In this document: positions 17,334 through 25,683 of the stretch, piece after piece
Layout: the number at the start of each line of letters is the position of its first letter
Position numbering within the stretch: position 1 is the first letter of the stretch
Source: Bacteroidota bacterium
GTDB lineage: Bacteria; Bacteroidota; Bacteroidia; Chitinophagales; Saprospiraceae
DNA: 64,000 nt
NCBI GenBank assembly: GCA_016124585.1
Contig: WGNL01000013.1
Span: 62,001 to 126,000 of the forward strand
Direction of reading: 5' to 3'
Translations under genes and position numbers: made by a program
Notes under the pieces: model-generated
The model's input: only the letters and a program-made list of their open reading frames with translations
Databases searched by the model: none
What the model was told of the DNA's origin: nothing

Positions 17334-18932
17334 ATGAAATACCTAATCTGCCTATTTACAAGTCTTTTGGCATCTTCCTTTTTGATGGCGCAATCTGAGG
17401 CCATCAAAAATTTGGAAGCAACAACTGCCAAGCTATCCGGAGAGGATTATATCAACAATTCGCTGACCATTGCTGATTGGCTTTACAACGAGGGCTACTT
17501 TGAAAAATCGGTTGAATGGGCAGACAAAGCGGCTACAGCATCAAAAAAACTCAAGCTAACCAACTACGAAGCTATCAGCTTGAACCAATGGGCTAAATCA
17601 CAGATGAAAGTGCCCAGCAAACGGGACAACCTAAAAAACAAAGCCTTCAGAGCATTTGAAGATAGCAACTCCCTAACCACTGATGCCGACCTTAAATTGG
17701 ATAATTTGCTCAACATGAAGGAATTGGCGATCCAATTGGGCAAGAAAAAAGATTTAGAACGCATCCTTCGGGAAATTGCAGTGCTCAACGGCGGTGATAC
17801 TAATATTCCAGCTGCTTCTGAAGGAGGCTTTTTTTCGAGACGTAAAAAGGCCGAGGCTGCTTACGAAATGGCGCAAGCTCAAAATCAGGAATTAACTGCA
17901 GAGGTAAACAACCTATCAGATGAAAAGCAGAAGCTCGCAGCTCAACAGCAAGGTCTTCAAAAACTGATTGCAGCCAAGGAAGCGGCCATCAAAAATATGT
18001 CAGCTGCTCAAATCAAGCAGCAATTGCTGTATTCAGAACAGTCCAGAATGTTGGATTCCTTGCATTACGCTGGGGCAATGGATTCGATGGAATTGGCCCA
18101 GAAACAGTTCCTTGTTGAACAACAACAGGCGGAATTGCAAGTGAAGCAGGCGGAAATTGAACTTAAAAACAGCCAGCGCAACTTGCTATTGGCTATTGTT
18201 GGTTTTGTTGCACTTTTTGGGGCGGCGCTGTTTTTCCGATACCAAACCATCAGTAAACACAATGCCGTTTTATCCGAAAAGAATCGAATTATTGAAGCTG
18301 AGCGCAAGCGTTCGGAGGAGCTATTGCTGAACATTTTGCCTGCAAGCATCGCCGAAGAGCTAAAGAAAAATGGTAGTGCCGAGGCACGTCATTACGATTC
18401 AGCTACCGTTCTTTTCACAGATTTCAAAGGTTTCAGTGCCATTTCAAAGGAGCTTACCCCGGTCAAATTGGTTGATGACCTACATTATGCTTTCAAGCAT
18501 TTTGACCAAATCATCGGCAAACATGGCTTAGAAAAAATCAAGACAATCGGAGATGCCTACATGTGTGCTGGCGGCCTACCTGAGGACGATGGGCACCCCA
18601 GCGATGTTGTGAAAGCAGGGCTTGAAATCCAGCAATTCTTGAAAGATTGGAACAAGGAGAAAATTCGGAATGGGGAAACTCCATTTGAGGCAAGGATTGG
18701 CATCCATACGGGGCCATTGGTAGCTGGCGTAGTTGGTTCCAGAAAGTTTGCCTACGATATTTGGGGCGACACCGTCAACGTTGCCTCACGCATGGAAACA
18801 TCTGGCGAGGTTGGCAGGGTAAACATTTCTGCCAGCACTTATGAACAGGTGAAGAAGAATTTTAAATGTGAATACAGAGGCAAAGTCCCTGCAAAAAATG
18901 TTGGGGAAGTGGAAATGTATTTTGTTGTTTAA
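17334..18932 (+). CDS. Membrane-bound class III adenylate cyclase
   Basis: The 532-residue protein has a signal peptide (1-19), a helical TPR-like periplasmic region (about 20-150), a coiled coil (about 170-280), one transmembrane helix (about 283-302) and a cytoplasmic cyclase domain (about 350-532). Metal aspartates are D363 (LFTDFKGF) and D407 (IGDAYM). Base-recognition residues are K403 (EKIKTIG) and D475 (YDIWGD), the adenylate-type pair; transition-state residues are N482 and R486. It should make cAMP from ATP in response to an envelope signal. It stands alone, divergent from the phosphodiesterase gene. Confidence 0.9.
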   Translation: MKYLICLFTSLLASSFLMAQSEAIKNLEATTAKLSGEDYINNSLTIADWLYNEGYFEKSVEWADKAATASKKLKLTNYEAISLNQWAKSQMKVPSKRDNLKNKAFRAFEDSNSLTTDADLKLDNLLNMKELAIQLGKKKDLERILREIAVLNGGDTNIPAASEGGFFSRRKKAEAAYEMAQAQNQELTAEVNNLSDEKQKLAAQQQGLQKLIAAKEAAIKNMSAAQIKQQLLYSEQSRMLDSLHYAGAMDSMELAQKQFLVEQQQAELQVKQAEIELKNSQRNLLLAIVGFVALFGAALFFRYQTISKHNAVLSEKNRIIEAERKRSEELLLNILPASIAEELKKNGSAEARHYDSATVLFTDFKGFSAISKELTPVKLVDDLHYAFKHFDQIIGKHGLEKIKTIGDAYMCAGGLPEDDGHPSDVVKAGLEIQQFLKDWNKEKIRNGETPFEARIGIHTGPLVAGVVGSRKFAYDIWGDTVNVASRMETSGEVGRVNISASTYEQVKKNFKCEYRGKVPAKNVGEVEMYFVV

Positions 18933-18947
18933 GCCAACCTCAGAGCC

Positions 18948-20741
18948 TCACGCCACTACATCGCTGTGACTGTATAGCTTCAGCATTTCACGGTATTTGG
19001 TAAAGATTTTCTTTTTGGAAACAAAGCCGATGAAGGCTCCTTTTTCACTTAAAACTGGGAGTTTCCAGACCCAGGTTTCATCAAATTTGTGCATCACATC
19101 AGCCATTTTTTCGCCCAATACCAATGTGTGTGGCGGGCGTATGGCAACGTCCCTCGCAATCATGTTGGCAGATTTTTCGTGGTCAAATAGGATGTCTTTC
19201 AAATCCTCAAGTAGCACGATGCCAGCGAATTTCTTTTGTTCATCAATTACTGGGAAGATATTCTGTTTGCTCTTGATGAAACGGTTAATTACCTCCCGAA
19301 CTGGTAAAGTTGCAGGTACGGTTTCAATATTCGCTTCCAAGATTTCCTTCAAATCAATGCTGTTCAACAAAAACGTGTCCCGGTCAGCTTGGAAGTAGGT
19401 GCCTTCCTCTTGCAAAGGACGAGTATAAACCGAGGTCGTATCAAATCTCCGTGAAATGAAATATGACATAGCTACTACAATCATCAAGGGCACAAAAAGT
19501 GAGTACCCACCTGTGATTTCAGCAATCAAGAAAATACCAGTGAGCGGAGCATGCACTACACCCGCAATCACTCCTGCCATGCCTACTGCCACAAAATTCG
19601 ACTCCACAACCTTCAACATGCCCGATAAGGTAACTAGCCTTGAAAAAACAAAACCTGTCAATGCCCCTGTAAACAATGAACCAGCGAAAATGCCGCCATT
19701 CCCCCCCGAACCAATCGTCAGAGAAGTGGCGATTACCTTCATGAATCCAAGTGTTGCTAAAAAAATAAGTAGCATCCATTCTGATTGCAAAGATCCAAAA
19801 AGCGAGCGCTGAAGAAGCAGGCTTTCATTGCCATTCATGAGCTTTTCAATGACGGTGTAACCTTCGCCATAAAGTGGTGGAAAAATGACAATTAACAACC
19901 CCAACAATGCGCCACCAAGTAGTGCCTTTCTGATTCGGAGTCGGAAAGCACTGAGTTTTCGCTCCAAATAATGCGTCATACGGGTCATATAAACCGAGAC
20001 TAGTCCACAAGCGATGCCCAGTAGGAAGTACAAAGGGATGCTTTTCAGTCGCCAACCTTCTTCCATCAATGCAAACAGTCTATCTTGAAAGAAAAATTGT
20101 GAAAGTACGGAAGCTGTTGCGGCAGATATGAGGAGGGGTACAAAAACAGGGATAGAAATCTCAGCCAGTAAAACCTCTGCTGCGAAGATAACCCCAGCAA
20201 TGGGGGCGTTGAAAATAGCAGCAATGCCGGCCGAAGCTCCACAAGCCAACAACAACGTACGTTCTTTGTAACCCAATTGAAGTTGAGAGGAAATATTGGA
20301 GCCGATAGCGCTACCCGTAAGTACGATGGGAGCCTCCAATCCTGCACTCCCGCCCATTCCAACTGTCAGTGCACTGGTGACAAGGTGGCCATACATATCC
20401 CGGCGATCAAGTTCGCCTTTCCTTCGGGTAATAGAATACAGGATTTTAGTAATGCCTTTTATGAGTTTGCCCCCCAAAAAGCGCTGTTCATAATTGACAC
20501 TTAACAAAATGCCTATAATTGGCGTTACGAATAGCCAGATATAATTCGATTGATGGCTTCCTAATCCATTCTGCACCTGCTCCTCCACCCAATGAACCAT
20601 GACTTTCATAACTACCGCTGCCATTCCAGCCACTATACCGATAAGAATACAAGCCAAAATCAGGTAGTTTCGACGGGTAAGTTTTTTTAGCAAAAACGAA
20701 TTGATTACCTTAAAATAAGCTTGAAATTTGATTGAATTCAT
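18948..20741 (-). CDS. ClC-family chloride channel/transporter with CBS pair
   Basis: The 597-residue protein has a ClC membrane domain (about 25-430) and two CBS domains (about 450-585). GSAGLEAP carries the gating glutamate E136. GSGGNGGIFAGSLF is the second filter element. At the place of the E. coli proton glutamate E203, the aligned residue is V190 (FAAEVLL), as in channel-type ClCs. The usual GSGIP motif is not recognisable. CBS domains usually bind adenosine nucleotides and regulate transport. The start overlaps the SDR stop by ATGA, so translation is probably coupled. It is the last gene of a thyA-SDR-ClC run. Confidence 0.92.
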   Translation of the reverse strand: MNSIKFQAYFKVINSFLLKKLTRRNYLILACILIGIVAGMAAVVMKVMVHWVEEQVQNGLGSHQSNYIWLFVTPIIGILLSVNYEQRFLGGKLIKGITKILYSITRRKGELDRRDMYGHLVTSALTVGMGGSAGLEAPIVLTGSAIGSNISSQLQLGYKERTLLLACGASAGIAAIFNAPIAGVIFAAEVLLAEISIPVFVPLLISAATASVLSQFFFQDRLFALMEEGWRLKSIPLYFLLGIACGLVSVYMTRMTHYLERKLSAFRLRIRKALLGGALLGLLIVIFPPLYGEGYTVIEKLMNGNESLLLQRSLFGSLQSEWMLLIFLATLGFMKVIATSLTIGSGGNGGIFAGSLFTGALTGFVFSRLVTLSGMLKVVESNFVAVGMAGVIAGVVHAPLTGIFLIAEITGGYSLFVPLMIVVAMSYFISRRFDTTSVYTRPLQEEGTYFQADRDTFLLNSIDLKEILEANIETVPATLPVREVINRFIKSKQNIFPVIDEQKKFAGIVLLEDLKDILFDHEKSANMIARDVAIRPPHTLVLGEKMADVMHKFDETWVWKLPVLSEKGAFIGFVSKKKIFTKYREMLKLYSHSDVVA

Positions 20742-21520
20742 GTCAAAGCTCTATCCAAATGAACATAGCCACCATCTATCACCCACCATTGACCAGTAAT
20801 ATGCGAAGCCTGTGCCGAAAGCAAAAAAACGGTTGCTGAAGCAATTTCGGCGGAGGTAGTCATCCTTTGTTCCAAGGGTATTTTTGAAACAATAGAGGCC
20901 AATTTTTCCGACGGCTTTTCAAAGGTATTTATCCAAGATTCGTACAACGGCGTCATCACTTCTGCAGGAAGAATGGCATTTACCCGAATTCCGAACGGAA
21001 GCAATTCGGCTGCCCATTCCCTCGTCAAGCCCAACTGAGCTGCCTTGGCAGCTGCATAACCACTTGTTCCACCCTGCCCTGTCATGGCCACTTTTGAGCT
21101 AATGTTGACGATACTGCCTTTTGCTTCCTTTAAACTGGGGAGTGCGAAATGAGCCAAATAATAATAATGGCCAAGGTTTTCAATGACAGATTGGGCAAAA
21201 GATGCTGGATTTCCATTGGCAAGCCCTACCCCATCGTTCCGGCCAGCATTGTTTACCAAAGCATCTATCCTACCAAAACGCGCTAATGTTTCACTCACTA
21301 TCCTTTCGCAAAAAAAAGCATCGCTCAGCTCGCCTGCAAATGCGAAAGCATTTTGGTTTTTGCTTTTTAATTCAGCCAGCAAGGTTTCGTTACGGTCTGT
21401 ATTTCTGGAAGCAATGACTGGAATGGCCCCCTCAACAGCCAGTAATCGGGTAATTGCTTCTCCGATTCCACTCGAACCACCAGTTACTATAACAACTTTG
21501 TCTTTTAAGTGTAAATCCAC
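20738..21520 (-). CDS. Short-chain dehydrogenase/reductase
   Basis: A 260-residue classical SDR. The cofactor motif is TGGSSGIG (about residues 13-20), followed by VNNAG. The catalytic set is Ser in VNISSKVAM and Tyr/Lys in SGYAAAKAA. The C-terminal end is GQWWVIDGGYVHLD. It resembles sugar-oxidising SDRs such as L-fucose dehydrogenases, but the substrate cannot be read from sequence. It lies 33 bases after thyA and overlaps the ClC gene by 4 bases, an arrangement that implies one transcript. Confidence 0.9.
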   Translation of the reverse strand: MDLHLKDKVVIVTGGSSGIGEAITRLLAVEGAIPVIASRNTDRNETLLAELKSKNQNAFAFAGELSDAFFCERIVSETLARFGRIDALVNNAGRNDGVGLANGNPASFAQSVIENLGHYYYLAHFALPSLKEAKGSIVNISSKVAMTGQGGTSGYAAAKAAQLGLTREWAAELLPFGIRVNAILPAEVMTPLYESWINTFEKPSEKLASIVSKIPLEQRMTTSAEIASATVFLLSAQASHITGQWWVIDGGYVHLDRALT

Positions 21521-21553
21521 GTTGAAAGATTGAAATAGAAAATTGTCAGTTAT

Positions 21554-22348
21554 TTAAACCGCAACCTCCGCCTTAATATGTGGGTGCGGGTCATAATCAT
21601 ACAAAGTGAAATCCTCAAACTTAAAGGAGAAAATGTCCTTGACATCTGGGTTAATTTCCATGCGGGGCAATGGTCGTGGCAATCGGGTCAATTGCAGTTG
21701 AGCCTGGTCTACATGATTAGAATAAAGGTGAACATCACCAAATGTGTGCACAAAATCACCAGGCTCCAAATCACAAACCTGCGCCATCATTTGCGTTAGT
21801 AAAGCATAGGAGGCAATATTGAAAGGAACGCCCAAAAAAACATCCGCCGAGCGCTGGTAAAGCTGGCATGAGAGCCGCCCTTTAGATACATAAAACTGAA
21901 AAAGTGCGTGGCAGGGACTGAGATGCATTTCTGGCAAGTCAGCCACGTTCCAAGCATTGACGATGATGCGACGGCTATCAGGGTTGTTTTTAATTTGCTC
22001 TACCGCCTGCGCAATTTGGTTGATAACATGGCCATCCTTGCCCTGCCAGGAGACCCATTGCTTGCCATAAATTGGGCCAAGGTCACCGTTTTCATCTGCC
22101 CATTCGTTCCATATCCTGACACCGTTATCTTGAAGGTATTTCACATTCGTGTCCCCCCTCAAGAACCAAAGCAATTCGTAAATAATGGATTTGGTATGGA
22201 GTTTTTTTGTGGTTAGGAGCGGGAAACCCTCTCTAAGGTCAAAGTGCATTTGATAACCGAATACACTAATTGTTCCGGTTCCTGTCCGATCACTTTTTTC
22301 AGTGCCGTTTTTTAGTATATGTTTAAGTAAATCAAGGTACTGGCGCAT
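21554..22348 (-). CDS. thyA: Thymidylate synthase
   Basis: ThyA methylates dUMP to dTMP with methylene-tetrahydrofolate. The 264-residue length and numbering match the E. coli enzyme. The nucleophile is C146 in [10 protein letters not shown]. The phosphate-binding R-R pair is in [11 protein letters not shown], and [13 protein letters not shown] and [13 protein letters not shown]-type segments are present (here [13 protein letters not shown]). A TACTTTTG box on minus lies 21-28 bases upstream of the start. It leads a run with the SDR and ClC genes. Confidence 0.98.
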   Translation of the reverse strand: MRQYLDLLKHILKNGTEKSDRTGTGTISVFGYQMHFDLREGFPLLTTKKLHTKSIIYELLWFLRGDTNVKYLQDNGVRIWNEWADENGDLGPIYGKQWVSWQGKDGHVINQIAQAVEQIKNNPDSRRIIVNAWNVADLPEMHLSPCHALFQFYVSKGRLSCQLYQRSADVFLGVPFNIASYALLTQMMAQVCDLEPGDFVHTFGDVHLYSNHVDQAQLQLTRLPRPLPRMEINPDVKDIFSFKFEDFTLYDYDPHPHIKAEVAV

Positions 22349-22368
22349 GTCTTAAAAAAAATTTTGCC

Positions 22369-22401
22369 CAAAAGTAACAAACCCAAGAAAAACTAGGTCA
22401 A
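22369..22401 (-). promoter_or_regulatory. Candidate thyA promoter
   Basis: Read on minus: -7 TACTTTTG (22369-22376) with a TTG (22399-22401) 22 bases upstream, close to the Bacteroidota -33/-7 arrangement. The predicted start of transcription is about 14 bases before the thyA ATG. Confidence 0.4.
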
Positions 22402-22477
22402 CAATCAGGTTTTCTATTCGTTCTACTGCTTGCATTCTTTAAATCAAATAACCCAACGGAACTATCCATCAAATTTT

Positions 22478-23134
22478 ATGAAATCACATTCAACGACCCT
22501 CCTTTTTTTAATTGCTTTCCTCATTGGAGGAGTCGCTGCAAATGCCCAGGATTGGCAACTCAAACGTGATAAAGGTGGCATCAAAGTTTATGTAAAAGAA
22601 CAGGCCGGAACCAGCCTCAAAGCACTGAAATTCACGACTACTGTAGATGCTTCCATGCAAACAATTGCTGCAGTGCTAACCCATGTGGAAGGCTTCAATG
22701 ACTGGGTTTACGGCTCTTTGGAATCCCGAACTATCAAAAGAATTTCAGATACTGAGGTCTATTACTATGCCTTGGTTGATTTCCCATGGCCGTTCGACAA
22801 CCGGGATTTAGTGCTACATTCTACTTTCTGGCAAGACAAAAAGACACTTGCTCTACATTCAAAGACAACCTCTTGCCATTGGATGGAGGCCGAGAAAGAC
22901 GGCCTCGTTCGGATAAAAAAGGCGGATATTGATTGGGTATTCACCCCTATGGACAATGGAAAAGTAAGTGTGGATTATACGCTCAGTTCCGACCCTGGTG
23001 GCAATATCCCTGCATGGATGGTAAACCTAGCCGCCGACCAAGGCCCATTGCAATCCATGATCAAGTTCAAGGAGATGCTCGAAAAAGAAAAATACAAGAA
23101 CATGAAACTGGCTTTTGTCACAAACGTGAAATAA
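22478..23134 (+). CDS. Secreted START-domain protein
   Basis: From the ATG at 22478 (chosen because it opens a signal peptide, MKSHSTTLLFLIAFLIGGVAANAQ) the 218-residue product is a START/Bet v 1-type lipid-binding fold. Typical segments are WQLKRDKGGIKVYVKE, FNDWVYGSLESRTIKRIS, YYYALVDFPWPFDNRDLV and SDPGGNIPAWMVNLAADQGP. START proteins bind a hydrophobic ligand in a deep cavity. A periplasmic lipid-binding role is inferred. No partner gene is adjacent. Confidence 0.85.
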   Translation: MKSHSTTLLFLIAFLIGGVAANAQDWQLKRDKGGIKVYVKEQAGTSLKALKFTTTVDASMQTIAAVLTHVEGFNDWVYGSLESRTIKRISDTEVYYYALVDFPWPFDNRDLVLHSTFWQDKKTLALHSKTTSCHWMEAEKDGLVRIKKADIDWVFTPMDNGKVSVDYTLSSDPGGNIPAWMVNLAADQGPLQSMIKFKEMLEKEKYKNMKLAFVTNVK

Positions 23135-23320
23135 GGCCGATACCAAACTTGTGATTACAATTCCGACTGGGCATTTTTCAAAGTAACTTGTACGAGCTTC
23201 AATTATTTTTGTCAAAACGTCCCCACCCTTCACAGAATTCCTAATCTTTGCCCCAAAACCTAGTGGGCCAGATGGCACATTTTTGAACATCTTCCCATCC
23301 TAACCATTTCAACCACTTAG

Positions 23321-23812
23321 ATGGTACAAGTATTTATCACAGGAGGGACTTTTGACAAAGAGTACAACTACATTTCCGGGAACCTGTATTTCCGTAGCAC
23401 CCATGTGCCAACTATGCTGGAGCGGGGACGCTGTACCGTGGATTTTGATGTAAAAACCTTAATGATGGTGGACAGCTTGGAACTCACTGATGCTGACCGG
23501 GAAATCATTGCTCACAACTGTAAGCGTAGCCAGTATGATAAAATCCTTGTTACACACGGCACCGATACGATGGTAAAGACCGCAGAATTTCTAGCCAATT
23601 ATGGACTGGAAGGGAAGACCGTCGTATTGACTGGCGCAATGGTTCCCTACGCATTTGGCACGTCCTCGGATGGGTTTTTCAATTTGGGAAGCGCCCTAGC
23701 CTTTTTACAGACCTTGACACCGGGGGTTTATGTCGTGATGAATGGGCGTTACTTCGATTGGAACAAGGTCAGGAAGAACACAAAAACCGGATATTTTGAG
23801 GAAACCCCTTGA
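23321..23812 (+). CDS. Single-domain (half-size) asparaginase-like protein
   Basis: A 163-residue protein corresponding only to the N-terminal alpha/beta domain of L-asparaginases, which usually have about 330 residues. Both catalytic threonine motifs are present (T10 in FITGGTFDKEY; T81-D82 in VTHGTDTM), as are the TGAMVP segment and a DxxKVRKN tail. A TATTTTTG box lies at 23204-23211. The C-terminal domain that completes the dimer-interface active site in full-length enzymes is missing, and no remnant follows the stop. It matches the short asparaginase-domain proteins found in several phyla; activity is uncertain. Confidence 0.8.
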   Translation: MVQVFITGGTFDKEYNYISGNLYFRSTHVPTMLERGRCTVDFDVKTLMMVDSLELTDADREIIAHNCKRSQYDKILVTHGTDTMVKTAEFLANYGLEGKTVVLTGAMVPYAFGTSSDGFFNLGSALAFLQTLTPGVYVVMNGRYFDWNKVRKNTKTGYFEETP

Positions 23813-23963
23813 GCAACTGCTGGTTGGACACCAAGATTTTTTATTATTGCAGGTTGAATCAAACAGGCTGTTGAAAAAAAATGCTTTCATCCAGCCATTT
23901 CAGCATAAACCATTGATTTTCAAATCATTATTTGGAATAAAATGACAATCGTTATTTAAAAAC

Positions 23964-25595
23964 ATGAAGCATCTTTTAATTTTCTTGTTCACCTTTTTGC
24001 TTGCTGGCCTAGAAGTGGCCACCTCGCAAACTAAGCCTGCGACAACTACTGAACTTTATTCTACAGACAAAGTGCAAGCCATCAATATCACTTTCAAAGA
24101 AGCAAAGTGGAGCTATTACTTGGACTCCCTTCGTTTCAATGGCGATGGCCTATTGCCTGCCGTGGTGGAAGTGAACGGCGAAAAATTCGAGAATGCTGGT
24201 GTGCGCTATCGTGGATTCAAGTCCTTTGCGCCTGGTACTCCCCGAAATCCACTGCACATCGTGCTGGACATGAAAGATAAATCACAGACATATCAGGGCT
24301 ATCATGTACTAAAACTTTCAAATACACTTCGGGACCCTAGTTTACTTCGGGAAGTATTGGGGTATGAAATAGCTAGAAGCTACATGCCTGCACCCAAGGC
24401 AAATTTTGCAAAAGTCACCATCAACGGCAAGTTGTATGGTGTGTTGGCGAATGTTGAATCGGTAAATGAAGAACAGTTCCTCAACCGTTATTTCGCCAGT
24501 ACCGATAATGCTTTTTTCAAGGTAAACCAAGATGCTGGCGACAAGACACCTGCAGGCTGCAAGAACAATATCTTTGGCTCATTGGAATACGATGAATCCG
24601 TCAGCTGTTATGAAAACAATTTTGAAAAAATATCAGAGCATGGCACAAAAGAACTGATGGATTTGGCAAGAATCCTTAACCAAGAAACAGGCAAAATCGA
24701 AACTATCTTAAATGTGGACCGGGCACTTTGGATGTTGGCCTACAACAATGTCATCGTGAATTTGAGCAGCTATACTGGGCAGCATAGCGTCAATTATTAT
24801 CTCTATCAAGACGACGATGGTCGGTTCACACCTATCGTTTGGGATTTAAACCTTGCTTTTGGCAGTTTCAAAAATATCGGTATCGGTTCCGACTTAAAAT
24901 TGAAAGCGTTGCAGGAACTTGACCCATTGCTTCAGTATGACAATCCAACTAAACCTTTGATTAGCAAGTTATTGGAAGATGCCAATTACAATAAAATCTA
25001 CCGTTCACACCTGCGAATACTTTTACAGGATTGGTTCATTAGCGGAAAGTTTGAGCAACGTGCAAGGGAATTGCAAAAAGCAATCCGGCCAGATGTAGTT
25101 GCTGACCCGAACAAGTACTACACTATTGAAGAATTTGACGAGAGTCTGGACAAGACAATTGGTAAAAAAAGTAAGATACCGGGCTTGTTGGAGTTAATGA
25201 CTCGTCGCACTTCTTATTTAAAATCGCACCCTGACATCGCCATTTTCCCGCCCGACATCATGGATGTACAGGTGGAAAAACGCAAAGAGTTGTCCAGCCA
25301 GAAAATGGTCTTTTTTCATATCACAGCTAAAGTTGACAAGTATCCACGCCGAGTAGAATTATTTTACCGTCTTGGAGATACTGGCAAATTTAGCCAAGTT
25401 ACAATGCTGGATGATGGCAAAAACGATGATGGTGTTGCGAACAACAATGTATTCGGCGTTACCATTGTTCCTCAAAACGGAGAAGATGCGATTGAATACT
25501 ACATCCAAGCGGAAAACCCTGGTCTGGTAAGCTATAGCCCAGCCAATTATATGTGGGAGAAGCATAAATCCACGCTGGAAGCGTTGAATAAGTGA
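23964..25595 (+). CDS. Secreted CotH-kinase-like protein, paralogue 1
   Basis: The 543-residue protein has a signal peptide (about 1-21), then a CotH-type atypical kinase domain (about 35-410) and a C-terminal beta-sandwich-like segment. Recognisable features are NAGVRYRGFKSF, LKLSNTLRDPSLLREVLGYE, VTINGKLYGVLANVESV and FTPIVWDLNLAFG. In the motif that reads VNLDSYTG in paralogue 2, the Asp is Ser268 here, and the following SHN is SVN. The metal DxD reads D294-L-N296. These changes suggest weak or absent kinase activity. It lies 89 bases upstream of paralogue 2, with an inverted repeat between. Confidence 0.85.
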   Translation: MKHLLIFLFTFLLAGLEVATSQTKPATTTELYSTDKVQAINITFKEAKWSYYLDSLRFNGDGLLPAVVEVNGEKFENAGVRYRGFKSFAPGTPRNPLHIVLDMKDKSQTYQGYHVLKLSNTLRDPSLLREVLGYEIARSYMPAPKANFAKVTINGKLYGVLANVESVNEEQFLNRYFASTDNAFFKVNQDAGDKTPAGCKNNIFGSLEYDESVSCYENNFEKISEHGTKELMDLARILNQETGKIETILNVDRALWMLAYNNVIVNLSSYTGQHSVNYYLYQDDDGRFTPIVWDLNLAFGSFKNIGIGSDLKLKALQELDPLLQYDNPTKPLISKLLEDANYNKIYRSHLRILLQDWFISGKFEQRARELQKAIRPDVVADPNKYYTIEEFDESLDKTIGKKSKIPGLLELMTRRTSYLKSHPDIAIFPPDIMDVQVEKRKELSSQKMVFFHITAKVDKYPRRVELFYRLGDTGKFSQVTMLDDGKNDDGVANNNVFGVTIVPQNGEDAIEYYIQAENPGLVSYSPANYMWEKHKSTLEALNK

Positions 25596-25596
25596 G

Positions 25597-25672
25597 TTGG
25601 AATTGTGATTGGTAATTAGCGATTTTGTGCTAAATCAAACTCTTCCTGATTACCAATCACCCAATTCCAATC
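25597..25672. repeat. Long imperfect inverted repeat between the CotH paralogues
   Basis: The left arm 25597-25616 (TTGGAATTGTGATTGGTAAT) pairs with the right arm 25649-25670 with one 2-nt bulge and a 32-nt loop. The right arm also contains CCAATCACCC twice, in direct orientation 14 bases apart. It could be an mRNA-stabilising or attenuating hairpin, or a copy of a dispersed intergenic repeat. Confidence 0.8.
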
Positions 25673-25683
25673 ACCCATTTAAC

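Noticed and set aside
17564-18349. Minus-strand ORFs opposite the adenylate cyclase
   Set aside because: They mirror the real coding strand and have no conserved motifs.
19456-19812. 118-codon plus-strand ORF inside the ClC gene
   Set aside because: Antisense shadow; the ClC frame on minus has clear family motifs.
23813-23963. Possible lost C-terminal domain of a degraded asparaginase
   Set aside because: No reading frame there resembles asparaginase C-terminal sequence, so truncation by frameshift is not supported.
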